Origin: CAZWEJ01 sp964632435 | GTDB lineage: Bacteria; Patescibacteriota; Saccharimonadia; UBA4664; SCTI01 | NCBI GenBank assembly: GCA_964632435.1 | Contig: CAZWEJ010000001.1 | Location: forward strand, 1-64,000 | Direction: 5' to 3' | Length of the DNA stretch: 64,000 nucleotides | Shown here: in pieces, positions 23,811 to 33,100 of the stretch | How the letters are laid out: every line of letters begins with the position of its first letter | How positions within the stretch are numbered: the stretch's first letter is position 1 | Translations under genes and position numbers: made by a program | The notes under the pieces: generated by a model | The model's input: only the letters and a program-made list of their open reading frames with translations | Database searches by the model: none | What the model was told of the DNA's origin: nothing

Positions 23811-25844
23811 ATGAATTTAGACGTAAGAGTCGAGACGCTGAAAGGCGTTGGTAAGGCGGCGTCTGTAAAGCTTGAGAAGCTCGGGATTAGGACTGTCGGC
23901 GATTTATTACATCATTTTCCACGCCGCTATGACGATTTCTCAAATATCATTCCGATACGGATGATGAAACCGGGGATGGTAACGTTTCGTGGGGAGATTG
24001 TGAATATAGCCTCGCGGAGGGCCCGTACCCGTCGGCTCTCAATAACGGAAGCTGTAATCTCTGATGGAACGGGTACAGTTAAGGCGGTTTGGTTCAATCA
24101 GCCATTTCTTGTAAAACAACATCCCGTTGGATCAAGCGTAATGATTTCGGGCAAGCTTGAGTTTAAAAACAATGACCTTGCACTTCAGGCACCGGCAATC
24201 GAATCCGATTCCGGTGTTTCGAAGCATACTGGGCGAATTGTTCCTATATACCCCGAGACAGAAGGTTTGACCTCAAAACAGCTTAGAAATTTCATAATGC
24301 CCCTGCTGGGGCTTATTAAGCTTGAAGAAAATCTACCGGAAGAAGTTAAAACAAAATACAAGCTTATGGATCGCACCAAGGCGGTTATAGAGCTCCACGC
24401 ACCTAGCAGCGAGGCAGCTTTAAAGAGAGCGCGGCATCGAATGGCTTTTGAAGAGTTGTTCTTTATTATCTCGGCGAGCCTAGTCATTAAAAAAGAGATC
24501 AAGAGTGAAGAGGCTCCAAAGATTGATTTCAAAGTTGATGTGGCTCAAGACTTTGTAAAATCTCTGCACTTTGATTTAACAAATGCCCAACGCCAGGCGG
24601 CATGGCAGATCTTGCAGGACATGAGCTCAGAAAGGCCGATGAATAGATTACTTGAAGGTGATGTTGGAAGCGGAAAGACGGTTGTGGCTCTTTTGGCAGC
24701 GGTCATGGCAGTTCGAAGTGGTTATCAAGCAGCGATAATGGTTCCGACGGATATACTGGCACGTCAGCATTCTAAGAGTATTCAAAATATTCTCGGGAAT
24801 ATTGGTATTCAATCTGCTTTATTGCTAGGTCGCCAGCCCGCAGCCGAAAAAAATGAAGCGCTAAAAAAGATTAGGGACGGTTCAGCCCAGGTTGTTCTCG
24901 GTACTCATGCATTGTTAACGGAAGCTGTTGAATTCAATAATTTGGGGCTGGTGGTTATCGATGAGCAGCACCGTTTTGGAGTTGAGCAGCGCCAAAAGCT
25001 CAAGCAGAAAGCCAGCCGCCTGCCTCATCTATTAAGTATGACTGCGACTCCAATACCGCGATCACTAGCCTTAACCGTCTATGGCGACTTGGATCTATCT
25101 ATCATTGATGAGTTACCGCCGAATCGTCAGCCAATTGCCACAAAGGTCGTTAAGCCAACAGATAGGGATGTGGCCTACGGCTTTATCGACAAGCAGATAA
25201 CGGATGGACGGCAGGTATTTGTAGTCTGCCCACTGATTGAAGACTCAGATACCTTGGGTGCGAAGAGCGTAACTGCTGAGGTGGAGCGGTTGCGTAAAGG
25301 ACCGTTTCGTCATCGCAAAATCAGCGTAGTTCATGGGAAGCTCAAGCCGGCAGAGCGCGATGATACGATGCAACAGTTTGTCCGGGGCGAGATTGATATT
25401 TTAGTTGCCACATCGGTGATTGAGGTGGGCATCGATATACCTAACGCCAGCGTAATTCTGATTGAAGGTGCTGAGCGTTTTGGACTTGCAGCTCTCCACC
25501 AGCTTAGAGGAAGGGTTGGCCGAGGTGAGCATCATTCGTATTGCATGATCACCAGCGATTCAAATGCACCGGGAGTAATGGAGCGATTACAGGCTTTAGA
25601 GAGGACCCAAGACGGGTTTAGACTGGCACAGATTGATCTAGAGCTGCGAGGGCCGGGGCAAATCTACGGTAAAAGGCAGCATGGTTTGCTGGAGCTCGAG
25701 ATGGCAGATCTTGGCGATTCTAGGCTTGTTTCGCAGGTTCGTGAGGCTGCTTCTACCTTTGTGAGTGATGGACAGAACATGCTACAATATCCTCAAGTTG
25801 TCGAGCGCATCAACAGATTAAAAACGGTCACTTCGCTCGACTAG
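23811..25844 (+). CDS. recG: ATP-dependent DNA helicase RecG
   Basis: 677 residues, normal length. RecG remodels stalled forks and Holliday junctions. The N-terminal helix-hairpin-helix/wedge OB domain covers about 1-150 (GVGKAASVKLEKLGIRTVGDLLHHFPRRY). Walker A GDVGSGKT is at about 283-290, the Walker B box is DEQH at about 384, and the motif VI region contains QLRGRVGRGEHHSYC. The C-terminal TRG-type motif follows (FRLAQIDLELRGPGQIYGKRQHG). The ATG is immediately behind tyrS, so the two are co-transcribed. Confidence 0.98.
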   Translation: MNLDVRVETLKGVGKAASVKLEKLGIRTVGDLLHHFPRRYDDFSNIIPIRMMKPGMVTFRGEIVNIASRRARTRRLSITEAVISDGTGTVKAVWFNQPFLVKQHPVGSSVMISGKLEFKNNDLALQAPAIESDSGVSKHTGRIVPIYPETEGLTSKQLRNFIMPLLGLIKLEENLPEEVKTKYKLMDRTKAVIELHAPSSEAALKRARHRMAFEELFFIISASLVIKKEIKSEEAPKIDFKVDVAQDFVKSLHFDLTNAQRQAAWQILQDMSSERPMNRLLEGDVGSGKTVVALLAAVMAVRSGYQAAIMVPTDILARQHSKSIQNILGNIGIQSALLLGRQPAAEKNEALKKIRDGSAQVVLGTHALLTEAVEFNNLGLVVIDEQHRFGVEQRQKLKQKASRLPHLLSMTATPIPRSLALTVYGDLDLSIIDELPPNRQPIATKVVKPTDRDVAYGFIDKQITDGRQVFVVCPLIEDSDTLGAKSVTAEVERLRKGPFRHRKISVVHGKLKPAERDDTMQQFVRGEIDILVATSVIEVGIDIPNASVILIEGAERFGLAALHQLRGRVGRGEHHSYCMITSDSNAPGVMERLQALERTQDGFRLAQIDLELRGPGQIYGKRQHGLLELEMADLGDSRLVSQVREAASTFVSDGQNMLQYPQVVERINRLKTVTSLD

Positions 25845-25854
25845 GTGGAGCAAA

Positions 25855-26682
25855 ATGTATTCAGGTTTTATTACATCTAAACGATCGGTTTCGGCCGTTG
25901 GTGTACATCAGCGTTTCAATAAAGTTTCCTATAAGATGATTGAGTCATTCTTGGCAAATGGAAGCTTTCCTAGCATTACTCAAATAAACCATTTTGAGGG
26001 AATTAATGGCCCAGATGGGCTCAAGACGAAGTCTCCTGGTGAAAACGAGCCAAGCCATCTTTATGACCCATACGACGATGATGGTCCTATCCCGGATCTT
26101 ATAAATACACACTACAATCTATTGGTGAAAAAACTCAAAGATCGGGACATGATTGGTTCTGCTTTTGAGGCAGCCTGGCTGTCGCACTTTGTGGTGGATG
26201 GATTAACGCCGGCTCATCACTTCCCACTCGATAAGCATCTTCAAGAACATGGGTTTAAGAAGAACGAGAGAGGTCGTTATGTCGTTGAGCGAAAGGGGCT
26301 GACGCATATTGATATTGTTCGCAAAGCTTGGAAGGTTGTAGGCGGGAAGGGTCTTCTTACAACTCACTTCAACTTTGAGATGGGTGTTGCGACAGTGATC
26401 TTGGGGCAGAAGATCCGCGTTAAGCTCGATTGCTCAAAGATGGCTGATGCAAGGCAGGACGGCCCAATTGGATTTTTCAAAAAAGAAGCACTTGAGATTG
26501 CCGAAATGAATCTTTACGAAAAGTTTTATCGCTACGGGTGGACTCCAGAAATTGCACGAAAGACCAAGGGAAAGCTTGCTCCGAAGATTGTTCAAGACGT
26601 TGGGATAATTTGGTTGCTTGCATATTTGGAGAGCGGGGAAGAGCTGGTCAAAGATGTTGTGGCAAAGGAAGTAGTAGCCTAA
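25855..26682 (+). CDS. Putative zinc-dependent phospholipase C/P1-nuclease-like protein
   Basis: 275 residues, mainly helical. Conserved-looking metal-ligand clusters are HFEG (about 43), PSHLYDPYDDDGPI (about 69) and AAWLSHFVVDGLTPAHHFP (about 105-123), whose His/Asp spacing recalls the helical zinc phospholipase C/S1-P1 nuclease fold. No signal peptide is seen, unlike secreted members, so a cytoplasmic role or non-classical export must be assumed. It starts 10 bp after recG behind GGTGGAGC and its stop overlaps the rsmD start by 1 bp. The enzyme family is tentative; the gene is certain. Confidence 0.55.
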   Translation: MYSGFITSKRSVSAVGVHQRFNKVSYKMIESFLANGSFPSITQINHFEGINGPDGLKTKSPGENEPSHLYDPYDDDGPIPDLINTHYNLLVKKLKDRDMIGSAFEAAWLSHFVVDGLTPAHHFPLDKHLQEHGFKKNERGRYVVERKGLTHIDIVRKAWKVVGGKGLLTTHFNFEMGVATVILGQKIRVKLDCSKMADARQDGPIGFFKKEALEIAEMNLYEKFYRYGWTPEIARKTKGKLAPKIVQDVGIIWLLAYLESGEELVKDVVAKEVVA

Positions 26683-27215
26683 TGAGAATAATTTCTGGAA
26701 ATTTTCGTGGTAGAAAAATATTCGCTCCTGGCGTAAGATCGACCCGCCCGATGACAGAAAAAGTCAGAGGAGCGCTTTTTGATATTCTTGGGCCAATAAA
26801 TGACTTTAATGTACTTGATGCATATGCCGGCAGTGGCGCTCTTGGTTTTGAAGCAATAAGCAGAGGAGCAAAAAGGGTTATTGCCATCGAATCTGGTAAG
26901 AGGGCTAATATCAACATCAAAAAGACGATCGACGGTTTAGGAGTCGATTTTCAGTACCAGCTCGTGCCCAACACAGTTGAATCGTGGTTGGCGCGTAGCC
27001 CTAAAGAAACTTTTGATCTTATTTTCTTTATGCCCCCATACGCAATATTTGATGGAGAGCTAGCTCAAGGGGCTGCTGATCTTTTAAATCCAGATGGATT
27101 GATGGTAATTGAATACTCTCGTCAGCAAAATCCTGCAAGTATGGATTCACTGGATCTTGTTGATACCAGAGACTACGGCGATCAAAAGTTGGCGTTTTAC
27201 AGAAAGCAAACATAA
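26682..27215 (+). CDS. rsmD: 16S rRNA (guanine(966)-N2)-methyltransferase-like protein, atypical motif IV
   Basis: 177 residues from ATG 26682, which overlaps the preceding stop by 1 bp. RsmD methylates G966 in helix 31 of 16S rRNA using S-adenosylmethionine. The N-terminal RIISGNFRGRKI block, the TRPMTEKVRGALFDIL block and SAM motif I (LDAYAGSGALGFEA, 45-58) are canonical. Motif IV, usually DPPY/F, reads MPPY at residues 117-120 (Met codon at 27030). The lost acid normally binds the target amino group. The protein may be inactive or use another residue. Confidence 0.88.
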   Translation: MRIISGNFRGRKIFAPGVRSTRPMTEKVRGALFDILGPINDFNVLDAYAGSGALGFEAISRGAKRVIAIESGKRANINIKKTIDGLGVDFQYQLVPNTVESWLARSPKETFDLIFFMPPYAIFDGELAQGAADLLNPDGLMVIEYSRQQNPASMDSLDLVDTRDYGDQKLAFYRKQT

Positions 27216-27239
27216 GTTACAATAACGTGGTTATCACTC

Positions 27240-27325
27240 GGGCGAGTGGTGAAATGGTAGACACGCTAGCCTTAGGAGCTAGTGGGGGAAACCCCGTGGA
27301 GGTTCAAGTCCTCTCTCGCCCACCA
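27240..27325 (+). tRNA. tRNA-Leu (anticodon UAG)
   Basis: 86 nt including an encoded CCA. The acceptor stem GGGCGAG/CTCGCCC is perfect. The anticodon stem CTAGC/GCTAG encloses the loop CTTAGGA, giving anticodon TAG. A variable arm of class II length (GGGG-GAAA-CCCC) and a T-arm with GTTCAAGTC are present. A TACAAT box upstream at about 27217 may be its promoter. It reads CUA and probably other CUN codons. Confidence 0.97.
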
Positions 27326-27369
27326 AGCAATTATTTTTGAGTTTTCCACTTCTAATTCGACATACGCTT

Positions 27370-27405
27370 TGTCATAATGCTTGAGTTCCGTAACCACGCT
27401 CAAGC
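27370..27405 (+). promoter_or_regulatory. Extended -10 promoter and inverted repeat of island D gene
   Basis: TGTCATAAT (27370-27378) is an extended -10 element. Immediately downstream a perfect 7-bp inverted repeat GCTTGAG-N13-CTCAAGC (27379-27405) spans the expected start site, suggesting an operator; its left arm is largely upstream of the RNA start. Confidence 0.5.
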
Positions 27406-27423
27406 CGTGAGGGGGAAGTTCTT

Positions 27424-27873
27424 TTGAGCGATATTCATGTTGTGAGAAGGACAGTTTTCGTCATCAGCCGAGATGAGCCGCCACAAGGAAGTGATTTGGT
27501 TAAGGCTAGAGTCCAGCATTCCGAGGACCCAACTTGGGAATCGAAGGTCTGGAAGGTCGCTTCAGTCTCGGGTGATCTGGATAGAAGGCTAGAGCTGTCG
27601 GAAAGGCAGAAGGCAGAAATTCGCCCAGGCTTTGTAACGCATTCAGGACCAAAGGCAGGGCGCTACGAGGTTCTCGGCTTGGCGTACTGCCAGGGCGAAC
27701 TCCCAAAAATCAACCCAAACAGGGTCGGCGTCTTCTATCGGGCTTTGTATAGGTCCACTAACTGCCATGGGCCCTTCTGGTTCCGGCCCCTTTGGGGTCG
27801 CGGAGGCTGGTTTGTCCCTCTGGATGGCAAGGTCCGCTTCGTCCGTGCCGACAAGGAACATGCTGCCGCATAG
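27424..27873 (+). CDS. Orphan protein of unknown function (island D)
   Basis: 149 residues from TTG 27424, supported by GAGGGGG 8 nt upstream. It appears soluble and beta-rich. The N-terminus is IHVVRRTVFVIS. An aromatic/glycine-rich C-terminal part contains RSTNCHGPFWFRPLWGRGGWFVPLDGKVRFV (split here only by reading; about residues 110-142). Base composition is GC-rich relative to tig and rsmD. It is a self-contained cassette between tRNA-Leu and tig. No family recognised. Confidence 0.6.
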   Translation: MSDIHVVRRTVFVISRDEPPQGSDLVKARVQHSEDPTWESKVWKVASVSGDLDRRLELSERQKAEIRPGFVTHSGPKAGRYEVLGLAYCQGELPKINPNRVGVFYRALYRSTNCHGPFWFRPLWGRGGWFVPLDGKVRFVRADKEHAAA

Positions 27874-27880
27874 CGGCTTT

Positions 27881-27922
27881 TACGCCCATCCGGGTAAAAC
27901 CGGGTGGGCGTATCTATTTTTT
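27881..27922 (+). terminator. Terminator of island D
   Basis: A 13-bp stem from TACGCCCATCCGG to CCGGGTGGGCGTA (one T-G pair), 6-nt loop, then TCTATTTTTT. Confidence 0.93.
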
Positions 27923-27927
27923 CGTGC

Positions 27928-27933
27928 TACACT
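27928..27933 (+). promoter_or_regulatory. Extended -10 box of tig
   Basis: TGC followed by TACACT (27928-27933), 9 nt before ATG 27943. The leader would be about 2-3 nt and there is no SD. Confidence 0.5.
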
Positions 27934-27942
27934 ACTCCAGTT

Positions 27943-29226
27943 ATGAAAGCTGAAATCACTAAAAAAACTGACACAGAAGTAACTCTGCTTATCACTGCCA
28001 GCGAGGCTGAGATCAAGCACTCATATGAGCACGCTATTGCTCATTATCGTCCGCGAGTAAAGGTTGCTGGGTTTCGCCCAGGTAAAGCCCCCGACAACAT
28101 TGTTGTGCGAGAAATAGGTGACACAACAATCCAGACAGAAACGATTGAACACACCATCAGTCACGCTTACTCGGATGCGGTTACTCAAGAGCAACTTCAG
28201 GTAATTGGTCAGCCAAAAATTGATATCAAAAAATGGGTACCATACTCAACTCTCGAATTCGAGGCAGTCACAGAGATTGTCCCCCCAGTTAAACTCCCAG
28301 ATTACAAAAAGATCAAAAAGACTAAAAAGGAAGTTAGGGTTACCGACGAGCAGATCAATCGGATGGTCGAAGATCTACGCCGCCGAGTCGCAAAGCGAGT
28401 TCCGGCACTCCGACCTGCCCAAATGGAGGACGAGGTAAAGTTCGACTTTGATGGTCGCCAGGATGGCGAGTCAGTTGAGGGTGCTTCAAGCAAAAACTTC
28501 ACACTTAAGCTTGGTTCGGGACAGTTTATCCCCGGTTTCGAAGAGCAAATGGTTGGTCTGAATGTTGGTGATGAAAAAACTTTCACAGTTACTTTCCCAA
28601 ATGATTATCACGAAAAATCGCTTGCTGGTAAGCCAGTCGATTTTACAGTTAAAATTCACGAGGTCACTTCTCTTGAGCTTCCAGAGACAGACGACAAGTT
28701 TGCTTCAGAGGTTGGGCCATTTAAGACATACAAGGACCTCCGAGCTGACATTAAGGATCAGTTGACCGTTGAAGCCGAAGAGAACACCAAACGCGAGCTC
28801 GAGACCGAGCTACTTGATGAGATCGTTTCGAAGATGAAGACAACCGTTCCCGAACGATTGGTAGCTCAGCAGATTGAGCGCTTAAAAGCAGATCTTTCGC
28901 AGCGCCTTGCTCAAAGTGGCCTAAACATGGATCAATATCTTGAGATTCAAAAGAAAAGCCAGGAAGATTTGGAAAAAGAGCTTCGACCCGAAGCCGAGAA
29001 GCGTGTGAAACTCGCGTTGGTACTTAGTGAGGTAGCTAAGGAGGAAAAGCTGACCGTCACCGCCGACGAGCTTGACTCTGAATTAGAGGCATTGAGGCAG
29101 CAATACACTGATCCAGCGATGCAAGAAGAGCTTTCAAGCCCACATATTCGAGAAGATCTGTATAACCATCTTCTTTCGACAAAAACCATCAATAAACTGA
29201 TAGAATACGCTACTCTAAAGAAGTAA
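27943..29226 (+). CDS. tig: Trigger factor (ribosome-associated peptidyl-prolyl isomerase chaperone)
   Basis: 427 residues from ATG 27943. A longer in-frame TTG at 27904 lies in the preceding terminator and is rejected. The N-terminal ribosome-binding domain contains the signature GFRPGKAP (about 44-51). The FKBP-like PPIase domain follows at about 150-235 (DEVKFDFDGRQDGESVEG; PGFEEQMVGLNVGDEKTFTVTFP). A helical C-terminal cradle completes it. The CIRCE site of clpP starts 1 bp after the stop. The tig-clpP order is common in bacteria. Confidence 0.97.
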   Translation: MKAEITKKTDTEVTLLITASEAEIKHSYEHAIAHYRPRVKVAGFRPGKAPDNIVVREIGDTTIQTETIEHTISHAYSDAVTQEQLQVIGQPKIDIKKWVPYSTLEFEAVTEIVPPVKLPDYKKIKKTKKEVRVTDEQINRMVEDLRRRVAKRVPALRPAQMEDEVKFDFDGRQDGESVEGASSKNFTLKLGSGQFIPGFEEQMVGLNVGDEKTFTVTFPNDYHEKSLAGKPVDFTVKIHEVTSLELPETDDKFASEVGPFKTYKDLRADIKDQLTVEAEENTKRELETELLDEIVSKMKTTVPERLVAQQIERLKADLSQRLAQSGLNMDQYLEIQKKSQEDLEKELRPEAEKRVKLALVLSEVAKEEKLTVTADELDSELEALRQQYTDPAMQEELSSPHIREDLYNHLLSTKTINKLIEYATLKK

Positions 29227-29227
29227 A

Positions 29228-29254
29228 TTAGCACTCTTGCATGTAGACTGCTAA
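29228..29254 (+). promoter_or_regulatory. CIRCE operator upstream of clpP
   Basis: TTAGCACTC, 9-nt spacer, GACTGCTAA: 17 of 18 arm positions match consensus. It overlaps the -35 element of the clpP promoter. Confidence 0.95.
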
Positions 29255-29265
29255 TTCGATAAAAT
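29237..29265 (+). promoter_or_regulatory. clpP promoter
   Basis: TTGCAT (29237-29242), 17 nt, TAAAAT (29260-29265). The -35 lies within the CIRCE spacer, so HrcA binding would occlude it. Confidence 0.65.
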
Positions 29266-29310
29266 ACAAATACTGATTTTGTTCAAAACGTGACTTACAA
29301 AGGGGTGACT

Positions 29311-29916
29311 ATGACTAACCAGCGTAATCAAATACTTGTTCCAACCGTTCTCGAAAAAACCCATATGGGCGAGCGGGCCTACGATATTTATTCTCGTTTA
29401 CTTAAGGACCGAATTATATTTGTCGGGACGGGAATTGACGATACTGTTGCGAATCTCGTTATCGCTCAGCTTCTCCATTTAGAGAACGAAGACCCCAAAA
29501 AAGATATTAAGATGTACATCAACTCTCCCGGCGGGTCGGTTTATGCTGGAATGGCAATGATTGATACTATGAATTACATTAAGCCTGACGTATCGACGAT
29601 CGCGATTGGGATGGCCGCCAGCATGGGCGCTGTAATGCTTGCAGCAGGCGCTAACGGTAAAAGATTTGCACTGCCCAATACAAAAATAATGATACATCAG
29701 GGCTCCGCGGGCTTTCAGGGTATGCCATCTGATATTGAAGTTACTGCTAGAGAAGTAATGGATATGCGCAAAAGATTAAGCGAAGAGCTCGCCGATGCGA
29801 CAGGAAAACCCTATGATCAGATTATTAAGGACACCGACAGAGACTACTATATGACCGCAAAAGAGGCCAAAGATTACGGCATAATTGACGGCGTAATTTC
29901 CCGTAACAACGTCTAA
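29311..29916 (+). CDS. clpP: ATP-dependent Clp protease proteolytic subunit ClpP
   Basis: 201 residues from ATG 29311, chosen for AAAGGGGTG 4 nt upstream over an earlier GTG at 29290. A serine peptidase forming the tetradecameric barrel. The nucleophile lies in GMAASMGAVML and the catalytic His in IMIHQGSAGFQG. The Asp is in the downstream TDRDYYMTAKEAKDYGIID block. Length and motifs are canonical. ClpC at 14372 is the likely partner, and the two share CIRCE control. Confidence 0.98.
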   Translation: MTNQRNQILVPTVLEKTHMGERAYDIYSRLLKDRIIFVGTGIDDTVANLVIAQLLHLENEDPKKDIKMYINSPGGSVYAGMAMIDTMNYIKPDVSTIAIGMAASMGAVMLAAGANGKRFALPNTKIMIHQGSAGFQGMPSDIEVTAREVMDMRKRLSEELADATGKPYDQIIKDTDRDYYMTAKEAKDYGIIDGVISRNNV

Positions 29917-29929
29917 CATATAAAACCTG

Positions 29930-29958
29930 TTGACACATCTGTCATTATCCTGCAAAAT
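29930..29958 (+). promoter_or_regulatory. rpoBC-rpsLG-fusA promoter
   Basis: Consensus TTGACA (29930-29935), 17 nt, CAAAAT (29953-29958). It predicts a leader of about 210 nt before rpoB. Confidence 0.7.
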
Positions 29959-29983
29959 AGGCTCTAAGAGGAAGCTTAAATCA

Positions 29984-30011
29984 AAAGTAGGAGTGGGCCT
30001 ACTTTGTTTTT
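29984..30011 (+). terminator. Attenuator-like hairpin in the rpoB leader
   Basis: Perfect 8-bp stem AAAGTAGG/CCTACTTT with a 6-nt loop followed by GTTTTT, located about 20 nt into the transcript. It could control read-through into rpoBC. The remaining leader to 30177 is coding-free. Confidence 0.6.
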
Positions 30012-30177
30012 GCGTGTAGGGCTCCCGTACTTGGATAGCTGGTGCAAGTGCGAAAGTTCTAGAAGGCAAAACTCATCAATCCACACCTTAAGGATTTAGA
30101 TAAACCTCTTGATTATTACTCCAGACAGCACTGGGGAAAAGCGCTATATAAACTTAATAATCAAGAAGGAGACGGTT

Positions 30178-33100
30178 TTGGCTCATACGACCCAGCGTCG
30201 ATTCTTTAACAAAAACGAGGAAGTTCTTCAGCTTCCAAACCTCATCGAAAACCAAATTAAGTCATTCGAGTGGTTTACCACCGAAGGTCTAACCGAGCTT
30301 TTCGCCGCCGTAAGCCCAATCGAGGACTTTACCGGTAAGTCTTTGGCGCTCTATTTTAAAGAGTTCCATTTTGAAGAGCCAAAGCTCGACGAGAAAACCG
30401 CTAAGATCAAAAATGCGACCTACGAGATTCCGTTGAAAGCAACGGTTGAGTTGGTTAACAAAGAAACTGGCGAAGTAAAAAGCCAGGAAATCTTCTTGGG
30501 AGATTACCCATGGATGACTCAGCGAGGCACCTTCATTATTAATGGTGTTGAGCGTGTTGTTGTCAGTCAGCTTGTTCGATCTCCAGGAGTATTCTTTACC
30601 GCCGAAAATGCCGGTGGTGATTTGCTCTACGGTGCCAAGGTTATTCCTGATCGAGGCGCATGGCTTGAGTTTGATACCGCTGCTAATGGCGTAATTAGCG
30701 TAAAGATTGATCGTAAGCGAAAGATCCCTGTGACAACTTTGCTTCGTGCTTTCGGCTATACCGAGAATAAAGAGATCGAAAATCTATTCAAGGATGTAGA
30801 TACTGGCGACATCAAATTCATCAAGGAAACACTTGATAAAGATGCCACCAGCAATATGAGTGAAGCTCTGATGGAGGTTTACCGACGCATCCGCCCAGGC
30901 GACCTCGCTACAGTTGAGAATTCAAAGACCCTTATTGAGGGAATGTTCTTTGACCCTAAGCGCTACGATTTCAGCAAAGTTGGTCGATTTAAGATCAACA
31001 AGCGACTTAAGCTTGATGTCGCAAACACTGTTGAGAATCGAATCTTCCGACGCGAGGATCTCGTTGAGATTATCAAAGAGATTGTTCGCCTCAATAACGA
31101 CCCAAATGCACGTCCAGATGATATCGATAACCTCGCAAACCGACGCCTTCGCAGCGTGGGCGAGCTTATTCAGGGTAAATTCCGTGTTGGACTGCTTCGA
31201 ATGGAGCGCAACGTTAAAGACAGAATGTCGGTCTACGATCGAGAAACTGTTACTCCTGGTCAGTTGATTAATGTTCGTCCTATTGTTGCTAGCGTTAAGG
31301 AATTCTTCGCTAGCTCGCAGCTCAGCCAGTTCATGAACCAAGTCAACCCGCTTGCAGAAATTGCTCATAAGCGACGTGTGACTGCTATGGGTTCGGGTGG
31401 TTTAAGCCGAGAGCGAGCCGGTTTTGAAGTTCGCGACGTTCACAGAAGCCACTACGGCCGACTTTGCCCAATTGAGACCCCAGAAGGTCCAAACGTAGGA
31501 CTGGTTTCTAACATGGCTAGCTATACTCGAGTAAACGAGTATGGTTTCCTAGAGACTCCTTATCGAAAAGTTGTGAACATGGTAAAGCCTGCTGATGCAG
31601 CGGGTCATATTGCGCGCTCAACCATCAAAGACGCCAAGGGCGCCGCTATCGTTAAGCCTGGCGACAAGATAAGCGAAGCTGATGCCAAGAAGCTCAGCAA
31701 GCTTGATGTTGAGACAATCCCTGTTAAAGCCCGAGTTACAAGCGAAGTTGTATATATGGATGCAGCCGATGAAGCAGAAGCTGTAATTACCGAAGCAGCA
31801 ACCAAGATTGATGACAACGGCTACTTTACAAATTCTCGTGTTCCTGTTCGAAAAGCTGGTGAAACTGTCGAATCAGACGCAAACCAAGTCCAGTACATGG
31901 ACGTTTCAACTCGACAAATCGTATCCGTATCAACTGCGTTGATCCCATTCATTGAGCACGACGATCCAAAGCGCGCATTGATGGGTGCAAACATGCAGAA
32001 ACAAGCAGTTGCCCTGGTCAAGCCGCAGGCTCCAGTTGTTGGAACCGGTATGGAGCAGGTTGTTGCTCGAGACTCAGCGCAAATTATTGCGGCTGAGGAT
32101 AACGGTGAGGTTGTTAGCGCAACTGCTTCCGAAATCGTTGTTAAATATGCAAAGCTTGGCGAAAAGCGCTACGAGTTAACAAAGTTTGCACGAAGTAACG
32201 AAGGAACCAGCGTCAACCAAAAGGTTGTGGTTTCAAGCGGCGACAAGGTAAAGAAGGGTGATCTTCTTGCTGATGGTATGTCGACCGAGGACGGAGAATT
32301 GGCATTGGGTCAGAATGTTCTCGTAGCTTTCATGAGCTGGGGAGGTTACAACTTTGAGGATGCCATCATCATCAGTCAACGACTGGTACATGATGATCGC
32401 TACAGCTCAATTCATATCGAAACCCACACATTTGATGTTCGAGATACCAAGCTAGGACCAGAAATTGTAACTCGCGATATTCCTAACGTAAGTGAGGATA
32501 GCCTAAAGGATCTTGATGAGGCAGGAATTGTTCGAATCGGCGCAGAGGTATCTGCGGGAGACATTCTTGTTGGAAAGATCACTCCAAAGGGCGAGCAGGA
32601 GCTTTCCAGTGAGGAGCGGCTTCTTCGAGCAATCTTTGGAGAGAAGGCTCGTGATGTAAAAGACACCAGTCTGCGAATGCCAAACGGTGAGCGCGGAAAA
32701 GTTGTTGGCGTAAAGATCTTTAGCCGAGAGAATGGCGATGAGCTTTCTGCAGGAGTTATTGAGCAGTACCACGTATCGGTTGCTCAAATGCGCAAGATTA
32801 GCGCCGGTGACAAGATGGCCGGACGACACGGTAACAAGGGTGTTGTAGCTCGAATCGTTCCAGTTGAGGATATGCCTTACATGGAAGACGGTACACCAGT
32901 TGATATCATCCTCAACCCACTTGGAGTTAGCGCTCGTATGAACATCGGTCAGGTATTTGAGACCCATATGGGTCTGGCCGCTCAAGCCCTTGGTTACAAG
33001 GTTGCTACACCAGTGTTCAACGGTGTTTCAATTAATCAGGTTAAAGATGAGCTCAAGAAAGCTGGCTATGCCGAAGACGGAAAGATGCAGTTGTTTGACG

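Noticed and set aside
30012..30110. tRNA- or riboswitch-like structure in the rpoB leader
   Set aside because: There is no acceptor/T-arm consensus and no match to a riboswitch class I know. Only the attenuator-like hairpin is supportable.
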